Positions 34,970-46,783 of a stretch of DNA of 64,000 nucleotides are shown in pieces. The notes beneath the pieces were generated by a model. That model searched no databases, had not been told where the DNA came from, and was given only the letters and a program-made list of their open reading frames with translations. The DNA lies in NCBI GenBank assembly GCA_020796225.1, contig CM036762.1:49319407-49383406 (forward strand). The letters run 5' to 3'. Each line of letters starts with the position of its first letter. The first letter of the stretch is position 1. The position numbers and the translations under genes are program-made. Source of the DNA: Arion vulgaris (taxonomy: Eukaryota > Mollusca > Gastropoda > Stylommatophora > Arionidae).

Positions 34970-35320
34970 TTAATAAATAATAATTCCTCTCGCACTCGTA
35001 TATGCTACATAGGGCCTGCAAGTAAATTCTCCGTCCGCTCAATCCTGGGCAACTCGCTCAATCTCCTCCATGGAACTGAGACCGATATTTCCTGCCTCTC
35101 TCAGTAAAGTTCGTTCAGGGTCTCTCTAGGTCGACTCTCTTTCTTGAACCCTTTGCATCCCACTTCAATGCCTGCTTTGATATTCGTTGATCATTTCTCC
35201 ACAAGGTGTGCCCAACATATCTCCATCTTCTCTTTCTTATAACAGTTATCACTAGTGGTTGACTAGGGTTATTGACTCGTAAAAAATATCTCGAAAATTG
35301 AAATATTATGGTAATATTAA
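34970..35320 (-). mobile_element. RTE-like LINE tail
   Basis: Open stretch RKRRWRYVGHTLWRNDQRIS then ALKWDAKGSRKRVDLERP, and TATTTCCTGCC... toward 34970. Same family as 7500-7680. Confidence 0.85.
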
Positions 35321-35329
35321 ATGTCACAG

Positions 35330-36295
35330 TGGTTTGGAGAGAGTGGAGGTCATGGTTTCTGAAAGATGAAGTTGGGGATAATGGTGGCTACAGGACATTA
35401 AGGAAATCTTCAAAACAACAATAGAGAAGATGAAATAACTGGCTAGAGATCGTGAGATTTGAGACAAGCTGTGATAGGAATGATATTCTATAAAGGATAT
35501 ACTATATATACATGGATTGATATGACTTTTCTCTGCTGAATTATTTAGTAAACTTTTGTCACAAACATACTGATAATATCTCAAATTAATTCTCTCCTTT
35601 GTCACTAGAGTAATTTCATCAAACTTAAAGATAATTTAAAGAGTATATTAACACTACAATCAATTTCTAGCAAGAAAAATCAGAGATAGACTTTGCCAGA
35701 ATTTGACATTCCATGTACAACTTATTAAGTGTATTACTTATTTTTATGGGTTTTTTGGTACTTTTATTCACTATTCTAAATATTGTTAAATCAATTTTGT
35801 TGTACTACTGCGTTTCTTTATATTAGAAAGTAACTATTTAACTCATATAATTCTTGTGTGTAGGATTTTTTACTGGTCTTGTATTGTTTAGCTACCTATA
35901 CCATGATGGGATGTGGAAAGTTTGTCTCAATGCTTATTGTGAGCCAGTGTTAGCATTGTATCATTGGGCCTTCGTTATGCTCTCAGACCTGATTATTTAC
36001 TGTTGTAGATACAAAGTAGTAGTTGACTGGTCTTCATTCTTATAAGATGTCCAAACCACTTTATTTCCTGTCACTTCACATATTTAATGATTGTAGATCA
36101 TTTTTTAGATGTTAAGTTATATAAGATCATTCACAATTTTTCTTGTTGTTCGACCGCCATGCCAAATTCAAGTGTAGATATGGTTCCTCTCACTGATTTT
36201 TACGTGAATACATGCTTTCCTATCAAACCTGACTACACCTAAATTTATAGCAGGCGGATGCAAGAAGAAGAAGTACATTTGACTGATGTATAATC
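35330..36295. other. intergenic DNA, unassigned
   Basis: No gene recognised. 35330-35470 may be an old LINE scrap; 36020-36250 holds a short GAAGAAGAAG tail at its end and may be a diverged element. Confidence 0.35.
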
Positions 36296-36297
36296 CT

Positions 36298-36832
36298 GTG
36301 TGCTTCTGCAGCTTAAGCAGAAGTGAGCTCGATCACAACCCAAGTGTACTTGGTTCAAACTCCACTGCAGGCAGTTTGGAAGCAAATTTGTGTCTGAATT
36401 TTTACGGACGGTAAATATAGAATCAACCGTTCAGAAACCAATCACAAACTACTGAATGTATAAGTGGTGCCTAGAAAATCGAACTCGCTTACTGTAGTTG
36501 ATGGCTAAGTCCTGCAGTTTGGAAGCAAATTCGTGTCTGGTTTTTACGGACGGTAGATATAGAATCAACCATTCAGAAACCAATTGCAAACTACTGAACG
36601 TATAAGTGGTGCCTAGAAAATCAACTAATCGTTTACTGTGGTTGATGGCTAAGTCCTGCAGTTTGGAAGCAAATTCGGTCTGGTTTTACGGACGGTAGAT
36701 ATAGAATCAACCATTCAGAAACCAATTGCAAACTACTGAACGTATAAGTGGTGCCTAGAAAATCAACTAATCGTTTACTGTGGTTGATGGCTAAGTCCTG
36801 TAAAGGATATACCCCCTTTTTCATTTCATATT
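36298..36832 (+). mobile_element. SINE-H copy with internal triplication
   Basis: tRNA-like head (GCTTAAGCAGAAGTGAGCTC; TGGTTCAAACTCCAC). The body starting GCAGTTTGGAAGCAAAT occurs three times, at 36371, 36514 and 36658 (143-144-base steps), and only the last ends with CCTGTAAAGGATATACC. Confidence 0.92.
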
Positions 36833-36839
36833 CTGTGTA

Positions 36840-37450
36840 GAAAAGACGCAACTACATTTTTACTGATGTACAAAATAATGGTGGAAAGTTGATGAAATAG
36901 AATACTCAGTTCCTATAATACTCTGTTACCATTTCTGTCTTTATTTTTTGAACAAACACAATCATAGATTGACTTTCTTCTGGTAAATACTATTGTTTAC
37001 ATTATATGTTGCATGTTTGTGCATATGTATACTAAAAGCTTCTTGAACAAATTTTATGTTACCTCTTACAATACTGAACTCTTTAGCCATATAATCTCTT
37101 CACGTATATCATTATTTTTTTCTATAATCACACAATTTTTGTGTGCGTATACACGCTTAGATCTGTTGAATATATTTACACAACTTTTTTAGAGAGTGTA
37201 CAACATACTTAGATCTGTTCAATATTTTTGTACTGTTTTTTTAAAAAGAATTTTGTACTTTACAAAAACGGTTCATTTTGTTAACTTTACTGTTTTAGGC
37301 GTTTATATCTTGTTTTTATTTTGATTTAGATTTCTTAAATAATACAGTCACCTCTTGAAGATATTATAGTTTTATGTCTTTAATTTATATTTTGTTTCTG
37401 GATATTTAACTAATCATTTATTGGGTTGTTTTTTCAAATAAATTTTAATA
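36840..37450. other. intergenic AT-rich DNA
   Basis: No gene. Two short copies of CACACAATTTT(T)GTGTG / ACTTAGATCTGTT(G/C)AATAT near 37130-37230. Confidence 0.4.
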
Positions 37451-37455
37451 AAACC

Positions 37456-37615
37456 TTCACCATCATCAAAATTTACATCAGAGACCCTCGCAGGTGCTAC
37501 GGAGTTCAGGCACTGCATCTGAGATCATCCTGTGTAAGAAAGAGATCGGAGCACACATGATTACTCACCGAAGTGCAATGATGATGGTCCTATCAATCAA
37601 TGAATCTCCATATTT
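37456..37615 (+). mobile_element. SINE-D 3' part
   Basis: CTTCACCATCATCAAAATTTAC, GGTGCTACGGAGTTC, AAGAAAGAGATCGGAGCACA and GATGATGGTCCTATCAATCAAT tail. Confidence 0.9.
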
Positions 37616-37997
37616 AATTTGCAAGAATGTCATTTGAAAATCAAAATACCTTTTAGTCTGCAAAAATAGCTTTATTTAATACAAAAAAAACATGGACACT
37701 GAATGAGCAGTTGGAATGATAGTATTGAGGCATTATAGATATAGACATAGAGGAATGGATCAAATTTTATGGACAGAACCACAGACAAATGTAGAATTTC
37801 TGGAAATGATTAAGAACAAGAATGGAAATAAGGACAGAGATTATTAAAGTGAAGATTAGTTAAATATTATTTTTGATGACATAGAATCACATGTCACTGC
37901 TGAAGATCACACGAGGAGAAAATGTTGAAGAAAGACAGGCAAGAGAAAGTTGTCAAAATTATTGTATGTTTGGCAAGAAGCTGTTGTGAAAGCTGTT

Positions 37998-38493
37998 ACA
38001 AAGTACTGTAGTTTTACAAATTACAAAAACAATGACAAAATACAGCAACGTTTCGACCAACAAGGCCTTTATCAAGCAAACGAACAACAGAAGTGACAAA
38101 TTTTAAAAAACAAATGGATGACCAAAAACAAACGTTTCTAATGAAAATCTGGAAATAAAACGAAAATCTGGGAATAAAAACGAATAACGAAATAATTGTA
38201 ACACAAAAACACACATAAAAACTAGAAATAGAACGGAAGAGAAACAATGAAAAATCTAGGAAATATATAACTTGAATACATGCAACATATACCCATATAG
38301 ATTACAAGGCATGGGAAGAGAAAGTACTAAGAAGCATAGGAATGTGATACGTTGAGCCCACATGGTCGCAAGGTACCATACAAAGAAATCAACCGATTCT
38401 CCAGAGCAAATCAACTGCGATCATCCGAGGAGCACGATCGGATGGCTGTGACCTGGACATCGTTTTGTAATTTGTAAAACTACAGTACTTTGT
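37998..38493. mobile_element. 496-bp element with 30-bp terminal inverted repeats
   Basis: ACAAAGTACTGTAGTTTTAC and the following bases at 37998-38030 are repeated inverted at 38462-38493. The interior contains AACGTTTCGACC and ATCAAGCAAACG, wording I associate with Penelope-like elements. Family assignment is tentative. Confidence 0.75.
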
Positions 38494-38499
38494 GATTAC

Positions 38500-39450
38500 G
38501 TGTTTTGCCAATCAAATAGTTTTACTGCAGTCTCATATATATTTTGTGAAAGCTGTTTTATGATTGTCAAGGGTAAGCTGTGAAAGTTTTATATTTGACA
38601 AGAGTAAGCTGCAAAAGTTGTAGTTTTTGTTCAAGGATATGCTGGGAAAGTTGTAAGTTGTATGTTTGGAGAAACTTGATGAAGAACACTAGCAAAGATT
38701 GTTGAAGCCTCATAGACAGAGCTGAAGATGGCAGTCCAAAATATAATTTGGTAGAGAGCGACAATTTCAGACTTATGTTCTACTGGGAACAAGAAGGTTT
38801 ATTGGTGGTGGTGGTAGTAGTAGTAGTGATGGTAAACTTGTTGAATATCTTTGTTATACACTTTTAGTCATTGTTATTTTTGCTATGTTAAAAATATCAG
38901 TTTTGATAATTGTACACTTTTGTTATTTCCATGTTTGTGGATATTAACAGTTTGTATAGAATTCTTCTATTCATTTTGAACATATAAATATGTCTATTAT
39001 ATTTATACTGCAGAATCTCAGCCATAGTAGCACACTCAGCAATTTTTACAATTTATGCTAATATACAAAATAAATATGACAAATGTACCCATAGTCTGTT
39101 GTTCTAAGAACAATACAGCCAAAGAAATTATAGTATTTTATTTTAGCTCACTGTAATATTGTACAATAATTGTATGAAATGCCATTCTGGCAATTTAACT
39201 TATTCCTCAAAATGTTTTTTTTTTCATTGTATCAGCCCTTGTTTTTTACCCTTGTTGTATATTGTAAGTTGATAATTTGTTAGTTAATCTGTGCATTCAC
39301 TTTTGTGGTGAAAGATTTAAAGTTAATCTAAATGTTTCTAGAATATTGATTGTTAGTGTTTTATTCTTCATAATTTTTATGTTATTTTCTTTCTTGTGTA
39401 ATCTTATGCTGCCGTGTGAAACTGCTTTGGCATACATTATTGTCATGAAT
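38500..39450. other. intergenic DNA, unassigned
   Basis: Contains a loosely repeated GTAAGCTG(T/C)(G/A)AAAGTT motif (38570-38660, four times) and a (GGT/AGT)n run at 38802-38830. No gene. Confidence 0.45.
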
Positions 39451-39454
39451 TCAG

Positions 39455-39745
39455 GGGTCACTGTGACATAAAGGTTAGGTGCTCGCCTCTTTCAAAATTA
39501 CTCGGTTCTGCCCCTTGTGGAGCCATCGGGATATTTTGTCCAGAGATCCCTGATCTCAGTGTAGACGAGATCGAGTTCCTAGTCTTATCGGAGAAGGATG
39601 ATAAAACATAGATCTTGTGTTAAAGTTCAGCACATAAAAAAATCTTGGCGGTTCAATATCGAGAAGGCAAAATATTTTTTTTTTTAAATTCAAAATATTT
39701 TTACTATCATCTAAATTACATGTGTTTCTGTTGTGTCGACACTTA
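39455..39745 (+). mobile_element. SINE-D 5' and middle part
   Basis: tRNA-like head (GTGACATAAAGGTTAGGTGC and ACTCGGTTCTGCCCC) then CATCGGGATATTTTGTCC, GATCGAGTTCCTAGTC and the linker to ATCATCTAAATTACATG. Shows the full order of SINE-D with 45660. Confidence 0.85.
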
Positions 39746-40023
39746 AATTTTGTTGAACTTTTTGTTTTCCAAATAATAGTCAAAAAGAAAGTTTAAGAGA
39801 AAAAGTTAGCATAATAGATGCCATTTGTTCAAAGCAAACTTTTATATATTGTGCTTATTTTATAAAAGAATATTTAAATGGTCATAAAATAGCTTTACAT
39901 TTTTATTACAACATCTGTGCATCACTGCCATGTTTCTTGTTGTGAACTTCAAGTTCTGTTAATCTCGGCTCTAGATTATATATATTTCAATTGTAAATAG
40001 TTTTTCCAGTTTTACCTGAAGAA

Positions 40024-40266
40024 TTTTAAAAATGTGCCTAAAGGCGGAGGATTGATTTCATTGTACAGGGTTTTACGCCATATGGCTCCGCGTCCCTGTC
40101 TGCAGATATGGCTCGCCATTTGCCAAGATAGTTTCACAGTGCACAAACTCTCGTCTCCAGCAAGGATCTCATGAAAAAATTCAAATGTGACTCAGTTTGG
40201 GTTCGAACTCACAATCTTCAGAATAACAGGCAAATGTCTTAACCACTTCGCCATAGAGGCCCCTAT
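40024..40266 (-). mobile_element. SINE-G copy with target-site duplication
   Basis: On the - strand the head reads CTATGGCGAAGTGGTTAAGA (A box) and GTGAGTTCGAACCC (B box), tRNA-Leu/Ser-like. Flanked by ACCTGAAGAA (40014-40023, 40267-40276). Confidence 0.92.
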
Positions 40267-40479
40267 ACCTGAAGAACCTGTTAAAGAACATCTCCAGTTT
40301 GACATTTATGCATCTCATTATCAAAGTTTCTGATCTCTATAACATTTTTACTTTGATATTACTGCTTATTTCCCTTCCAAGTATTTTCATTAAAACCAAC
40401 TACCATAATAGAGAAAATTAGAACAATGTACAATGAGTCATTGTCTATCCCCAGGTGGATGATAGAATTGATTGTCCAT

Positions 40480-40850
40480 TCTTGCAGTTAAGCGTAGGGG
40501 TGGAAGCTTTAATTTGCTTTCCAGGGCCAGATGAGTTGCCCTTGTTGTGTTATATCCGTGTTTATTTAGTGTGACCTTGAGATTGTTTATCCATCTTTTT
40601 CTTATCTATCTATCTTATTCTTGGTCTTCCCTTAGCTCTAGTACCCGATCTCTTTTATTGTATGCTGTTGGTGGTTGGTTGTATTCCATTCTCATTGAAT
40701 GTCCAAACCACTGCATTCGTTGTCTTTCAATGCATTCGGTGCATGAAGTTATGCCCGCTTTGCTTATGATATCTTCATTTCGTAGTATGTCTTTCCTGGT
40801 GACAGCCACTGCCTTCCTCAAGCAAAGTATATTTATTTTAAAATGAGCAT
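40480..40850 (-). mobile_element. RTE-like LINE tail
   Basis: Open 68-residue stretch with RKDILRNEDIISKAGITSC and RQRMQWFGHSMRME, then YNKRDRVLELREDQE. Confidence 0.87.
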
Positions 40851-40859
40851 GTCCTGGAA

Positions 40860-41280
40860 CGAGACTTTTCTGTCGCCAACCATGACAGAGACATAAAAGA
40901 TCTCATTTATTTAGAAACATTGTGTACATGTGATATTTGTTCATCCATGTCAGTTTTTCTTGCAAACTATCCAAATTTATAATTTGCATCTCCACTAGCT
41001 TCTCTGTAACAACATTTTCACAATATTTCTTAGACATGTAGAAAACACTTTAACTTTTTGTTTTCCCATTTGTTTTCTTGATTTGTTATAATTTTTGTCA
41101 TAACACCAAATATTACAGAACTTCTGTGTGTATCAAAACTATTTCTTTTCTGCTGAATTTGTTTCTCAAGAATTGTAAAACACTAACAACAGCCCATTTT
41201 TTCTAGTGGTATTGTATTTTTGTACTGCAGCCTTCTATAAAACTAACAAATTGAAATAGGATTTTCTTTCTTCTTTTGTC
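40860..41280. other. intergenic DNA, unassigned
   Basis: No gene or repeat recognised. Confidence 0.4.
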
Positions 41281-41284
41281 GTCA

Positions 41285-41590
41285 CACTGCTACCGGGTTG
41301 TTGCCCAGTGATGTGGGTTTTTTTTGTCTTGCGCTGCTCTAGCGGCTTGGGTGATAGTTATTTTTCCTTTTGACCGGATTCGGATAACCATCTTTTTTTG
41401 TGGTCTTATTCTCATCTTCTTTCCTGATGTTCTGTTGTAGAAGACTGTACACAGTGGAGTTTGGTTGCATTTTTATTACGTGACCGAACCACTTCATTCT
41501 TTGTTTCTCAATGTAATTCAAGCAAGGTTCTGTGCCAACCTTCTTTCTTATGCTAATGTTGGTGACTGTCTTTTCTGGTGTTGTTAGTTA
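41285..41590 (-). mobile_element. RTE-like LINE tail
   Basis: YIEKQRMKWFGHVIKMQPNS, YSLLQQNIRKEDENKTTKK on the - strand; the upstream part matches 49330-49520 (+). Confidence 0.85.
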
Positions 41591-41667
41591 CTTTTCGTAG
41601 ACATCACATTGCATATGTAGTTATTTTTTTGCGACTGATTTGTTCATTGTCTACATTTAGCTCTAGT

Positions 41668-41921
41668 CTTCTTCTTCTTTGCGTTTGTTCTTTACGACCA
41701 ATTTTAATCACTCTTTGTGATATGTTTGATCTTTGCCAAGAACATGTATACGTTGCACATTGGTTTGATAGGCCTCTAAACGCATAGACTTCTACATGTT
41801 TAGGACACATGCATCCAATTTCAGCCAAACGTCCTTAGTCGCCTCTTACGACATGCATGGCAGGTAACAGTGGTTCTATTCTTCACACCCCAAATTTGGG
41901 CTCCGGTAACAACACGGCCGG
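41668..41921 (-). mobile_element. SINE-C copy with target-site duplication
   Basis: Complete reversed copy flanked by TTTAGCTCTAGT at 41656-41667 and 41922-41933. Confidence 0.94.
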
Positions 41922-42261
41922 TTTAGCTCTAGTAACACAAAGTAAGTATGAAAATTATGTTGATAAAAAATAAGATTTATGACATCTAATAAAGAGTATC
42001 TAGATTGTGAAAGGTTGATGATTATTGTTATTACAGACATTATTTAGAGTTAATTTACTTGTTTGTAATCAATCCTGAAATAAACTTTGTATCATGTAGT
42101 AACTTAATCGTAATCTATATTTGTGAGTTCTATAACTGTTTCACTTTTGTCTATGTCAAATAGGAAAACATTAAGAGATGGGTTTCACAACATAGGGTCG
42201 TACTACTCAGTTGGGAAATTAGAAATTTCATTTAATGTGGGCTACCTTTTTATATGTGTTT

Positions 42262-42521
42262 AGTTGCCCTTGTGTTGCTAGGGCCCACAAGAGAGCAAAG
42301 AATAGTAACTCTGCGACCTACAAGACATGTCCTTAGAGATGACTGAGGTAGGGGTCTATGAAAGCTACCCTAGTAAGTAAAAAGCATCACAGTAATCGGA
42401 TGTGCTGGCCTACTTGTATGCACATAACTGACATAACGTACAATCGCTCTTAGGCTCAAATCACATACAAATCACAAAGAGTGGTTAACAAGTGGTCGAT
42501 ATGGAGCGGTCGAAGAAGAAG
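42262..42521 (+). mobile_element. SINE-B copy
   Basis: CCCTTGTGTTGCTAGGGCCC head, standard body, GCGGTCGAAGAAGAAG tail. TATATGTGTT at 42251 and 42522 is the likely target-site duplication. Confidence 0.9.
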
Positions 42522-42639
42522 TATATGTGTTCAGTAGAACACTGCGCTTTATTGCAATTTCACACAATAATTCTTCATTCGTCCACTATGTATTAAGGCG
42601 TAGACAAGGCAACCAGTATGGATTTTCTGATTTCTACGC

Positions 42640-42855
42640 AAAGGCTTAATAATTCCTCTTGTACCGTTATATGGTACATAGGGCCTGCAAGTAATTTCTC
42701 CATACCGCTCTATCCTGGGCAACTCGCTCAATCTCCTTCATGGAACTGAGACTGATATTTCTTGCCTCTCTTGCAAAGTTCATTTCAGGGTCTTCTTAGG
42801 TCGACCTCTCTTTGTTGAACCCTTTGCGTCCCACTTTAGTGCCTGCAATGACACG
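42640..42855 (-). mobile_element. RTE-like LINE tail
   Basis: In reverse, the ALKWDAKGFNKER-type stretch and gcaactcgctcaatctcctt, as at 34970-35180. Confidence 0.82.
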
Positions 42856-43021
42856 CGAAGACTTGCTATTCTTATTATCAGTGTCCCTCACTATTCAGGC
42901 GAGCTTTCTCTGTCTTCAGAGGCTACACAATTCTAAAAGACAATGGTTATTTATTGATGAAGTGTTAATAATACTGATAACCTATTGTGAATAATTCTTC
43001 TTCTTGAAGTGGTCTACACGC

Positions 43022-43195
43022 CCTGATATAACCAAATTAAGGTTCGTCCTTAGTTTGAAAGAGATCCCTAATCAATGTAGGTGATGTCGAGTTCCTAGTC
43101 CTCTCAGATAGGAGCAATAAAACTAAGTCTTGTATTCAAGTTAAGCTTGTAAAAGAACACTTTGCAGTTGAAAATTAATAAGAGTGTGCTAGAAA
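43022..43195 (+). mobile_element. SINE-D middle fragment
   Basis: GAGATCCCTAATCAATGTAG, TCGAGTTCCTAGTCCTCTCA, CAGTTGAAAATTAATAAGAG. Head and tail missing. Confidence 0.78.
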
Positions 43196-43249
43196 GCCGT
43201 AACTGCTAGACAATATCAGAGAAATATACCAATAGTCACAATGTGGTAA

Positions 43250-43985
43250 GAACAACAGATGGAATGACAGACTCATTGGAAACAAAATCAGAAGTAAGAC
43301 AGGGTTGTGTGCTCTCTTCTTTTCAACATATATATATATAAACAGAACGGTGAAAGAGACACAGTGTTGAAAAGATCTTATCGACATAGAAAATGAAAAC
43401 TACGATCAATTAAACAACCAAATCAATGAATTACTTTTCGCAGATGACTAAAGTCTAATCTATGAAGATCAGCTACAACATCATATGAATGCATTGTTAA
43501 TAGCATGCAGGAAGTACAACATGAAAATCAATACACAAAAGACCGAGACCATGAAAATAAGCAGAACGCCAAGCAAACATACAAATAGACAACACCAGAG
43601 TAAAGCAAGTTTCTTAATTCAAATATTTAGGCAACATTTTCACAGAGGACGGAAAACTCGATAGAGAAATAGAGACAAGGTGTCAAAAACAAATCCATTG
43701 ACCAGCTGGCACCATTACTACAACATCCAAAGATCAAGATGGAAGTGAAAAGACAGATGATAACAAGTATTTTCCTACCAACACTTTGTTACCAGTGCCA
43801 GATTTGGTCTCTTACAGCAACACCACAGAAAGCGCACCACATGTGAAATTAAATGGTTGAAGAAGACGGTGGGGGTCACCAAGGAAGATAGACTACGAAA
43901 CGAGGACATCAGAAGCAGAGCGGGCATAACTTCATGCACTGAATACATCGAAAGACAACAAATGCAGTGGTTTGGACATTTAAAT
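43250..43985 (+). mobile_element. RTE-like reverse transcriptase fragment
   Basis: KSEVRQGCVLS near 43290, LLFADD near 43433, YNMKINTQKTETMK near 43518, CYQCQIWSLTAT near 43790, DRLRNEDIRSRAGITSCTEY near 43890 and RQQMQWFGHL. A (TA)n sits inside. Several frame breaks. Confidence 0.87.
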
Positions 43986-44019
43986 ACATAGACATATTCA
44001 CATGCGTTTATGCGTGGCA

Positions 44020-44420
44020 ACCTGATTGCTATAGTGCGCCTCTTGGCTGGTTGCCTCCGACTTCAGCACTCTTATTTCTAGAGAAGATTGCGGTCTAACT
44101 CGAGGGATAGAAAAATTGTAAAAGAAGTAGGAGATAAGACAAGAAAAAGATGCCCTTCTCAAGAGAGAGGAGGGCTGCCATTTAACCCATAGTTGGGGAT
44201 GGGTTGGTTGCAGCCAGAGCATTTACCACTTGCCGGTGGGTTCTGCGCTGTCACCTTATTAGGCCCCATCCTGCTCCCGCCTTTTGGTCTGGCCTTTCAC
44301 CTTCAGTCTGTTCGGCTTGGTTAGACCTGCCAGGAGCCAGGGGTTAGACTCCCGCCGACATAACCTGAAGGATCACCAAGGCAAGCAAACCCTCCAACCA
44401 CGATAAGGTAGGCTAATCTG
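44020..44420 (+). repeat. GC-rich dispersed block of unknown family
   Basis: Contains GGTGGGTTCTGCGCTG, TAGGCCCCATCCTGCTCC, TCACCTTCAGTCTGTTCGGC and CCAACCACGATAAGGTAGG. Composition differs from its surroundings. I suspect the 5' region of a LINE but see no second copy here. Confidence 0.4.
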
Positions 44421-44458
44421 GAGGGTAGTGTCTTTTCTACTTCTTTGTATTAGTTCTT

Positions 44459-44710
44459 TGCCTGTGTGGTGCCGGGGCCCGCAAGGAAGCAAAGAATAGT
44501 ACCACTGCAACCTACAATGCATGTCGTAAGAGGCGACTGATGTATGCCCTAGGGATGCTACCCTAGTAAATAAAAAGCAGCGCAGAAATCGGATGTACTG
44601 TCCTACTTGTAGTCGCATAACTGGCACAAAGTACAATCGCTCTAAGGCTCAGATAACATACAACTCACACAGAGTGGTTAACAAGTGGTCAATATGGAGC
44701 GTTCGAAGAA
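44459..44710 (+). mobile_element. SINE-B copy with target-site duplication
   Basis: Complete copy from TGCCTGTGTGGTGCCGGGGC to GTTCGAAGAA, flanked by GTATTAGTTCTT at 44447-44458 and 44711-44722. Confidence 0.94.
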
Positions 44711-44807
44711 GTATTAGTTCTTGTCAAGCAATTTAATATCTTTTTCTGATTTGTTTCATTTGCGCCGAGAACGGAAATAGGTGGCGCCTTGGTTTATAAG
44801 CGTATGT

Positions 44808-45128
44808 AGCGAGGGACTGCCTAGAGTAGTTGATAGTAGCTCGGCCTGCTAGCTGTGAGACGCCTCATAGCTCGGGTTCGAACCTACTGTTCTTACTCAG
44901 GACGATAACGTGAGTACCTCTGAAGTCGGAGAAAATCTGCATGTATGGCGAGGGAATACTAATTACGAGTACATTGAGCACACGGCTGTCAGTGTAAAGT
45001 AATTTACAATGTGCACGCTGCTGCCATTGTAAGAAATTGGAAAAACGGATTTTCACGCAAAATCAGTTTCAGAGATGAAACTTCGTCTGAGTTGAAAGCG
45101 GACGAAAGAAAAAAAAAAAAAAAAAAGC
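44808..45128 (+). mobile_element. SINE-I copy
   Basis: Nearly identical to 25080-25410 (GGGACTGCCTAGAGTAGTTG to GACGAAAGAAAA) with a poly(A) tail of about 20. Near identity suggests a young family. Confidence 0.93.
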
Positions 45129-45189
45129 GTGTTAATCACAGGCGCATCCGAAAATGTGTGACTTGTTTCCGTCTGGTTATTAGTTCTAG

Positions 45190-45660
45190 GTTACTAAACC
45201 AACATCGCAGAACTCTATTCCGGACACAATAGTGCTCAGTCTCCCCCAATAGATATATATGTGTGGTTAAACACACTCCTCACTCTGCAATTCGGGTATC
45301 CTGTTCTATTTGCACAACGTCTGAATCGAACACCTTAAATCGCGGACTAGATTTAACATCAATTTTGGTGTCTTATTCCAGCAGGAGATCAATTAACAAA
45401 CAGAATAACATCTTCCTTATTCATCCTCAGTTTCACGACAATCGTTGCTGAAAGCATGTCCGCTCTGTCATTGTCGCCAACACCCGCATGACCATGACAA
45501 TAGATCCACTTAAGCCTCTGCAGGTTGAAAACATCAATAGACAACATCCACTCACACTGCAACCTGCCATTTGAACCTTTTGAAGCATCGACTGAGAGTT
45601 AGGTACAACAACGACCTCAGTTAACGGATTCCCAGAGAGTCACTAGAAAACAACAGTAAC
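45190..45660 (-). mobile_element. LINE-L degenerate copy
   Basis: In reverse it follows 58060-58580: ctaaaccaacatcgcagaactc, gtgctcagtctcccccaa, tgtcattgtcgccaacacccgcatgacc, gttgaaaacatcaatagacaacatcc. Many substitutions. Confidence 0.8.
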
Positions 45661-45671
45661 GGCCTTAACTT

Positions 45672-46032
45672 TCATCATCTGGATATTTTTCCAGAAATCC
45701 CTGATCTCAGGGTAATTGAGATCGAGTTCCTAGTCCTATCAGAGATGGACGATAAAACGTAGGTTCCGTGTTTAAAAGAGCCCTTGGCAGTTCAAAATCG
45801 AGAAGAGCAGGCTGGAAAGCCACTGCCCGGGCAAAATTCATTAAAAAAGATTAAAAATACAATTCCTACAAACACATCTTCACCATCTTCAATATTACGT
45901 CGAGGAAGCTCGCCTGTGCTACGGAGTTCACACACTGCAGATAAGATCTTCCTGTGTAAGAAAGAGATCGGAGCACACATGGTTACTCACCAAAGTGCAA
46001 TGATGATGATCTTAATCAATCAATCTTCATAC
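45672..46032 (+). mobile_element. SINE-D copy, nearly full
   Basis: CATCTGGATATTTTTCCAG, GATCGAGTTCCTAGTCC, AATCGAGAAGAGCAGG, CTTCACCATCTTCAATATTAC, GAGATCGGAGCACACATGG and GATGATGATCTTAATCAATC tail. Confidence 0.9.
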
Positions 46033-46169
46033 TGGAAGTATTATTGTCAGTCATTAGTGGGAGCATCTGGAAGTGAAAGACGTAGAAGATAATGATCACA
46101 GAGATACCTCAACATGTCAACCCCATCCAAATAAAATATTTCCACAATATCTGCACTCTGATGGCTAGA

Positions 46170-46440
46170 ATTCTTCTTCTTTCCTTCTTCTTCGAATACC
46201 CCATGTCGACGACTTGTTAATCACTCTGATTTGTGATTTGTATGTGATCTGAGTCTAAGAGCGATTGTGCCAGTTATACGCCTACACGTAGGCCGGCACA
46301 TCCGATTTCTGATATGGTTTTTAATTTAACTATGGTAGCTTCCTAGGCCCCCACATCAGACACCTCTTTCGACATGCCTTGAAGATCGCAGTGGTACTAT
46401 TCTTTACTTCCCTTGCAGGCCCGGGCACAACACGAGCGTT
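46170..46440 (-). mobile_element. SINE-B copy
   Basis: Reversed: CTTCTTCGAATACCCCATG, GTGATTTGTATGTGATCTGAG, AGGCCGGCACATCCGATTTC, ACATGCCTTGAAGATCGCAG. Confidence 0.9.
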
Positions 46441-46783
46441 GGATCGAATTCAGAAAGTTATATCTCGTTGTGACGAATATCTGTTTGTCGAGTACAATAG
46501 TTTTACACGACACCTCGAATAGCGAATGACCTAGTTGATAAAAGCACAAATCTCTCACTTGTGAGATTTTTAATGTAAGGTGTAGGGTTTTTTCTGTCTA
46601 GTGTACACAAATAAAATAGTAACATGTACATTCACTGTACGGCGATAGTTTTGGTACAGTAATCTTTAAATTTCCAGCCTATAGAAAACATTTTAGTTCT
46701 AACCGGGGATTAAGGTTAATCGGATATAAGCTATATGCCTGTGATACACAGGCGGCTTGAATTTGATCCGTCACACTCGTGTT

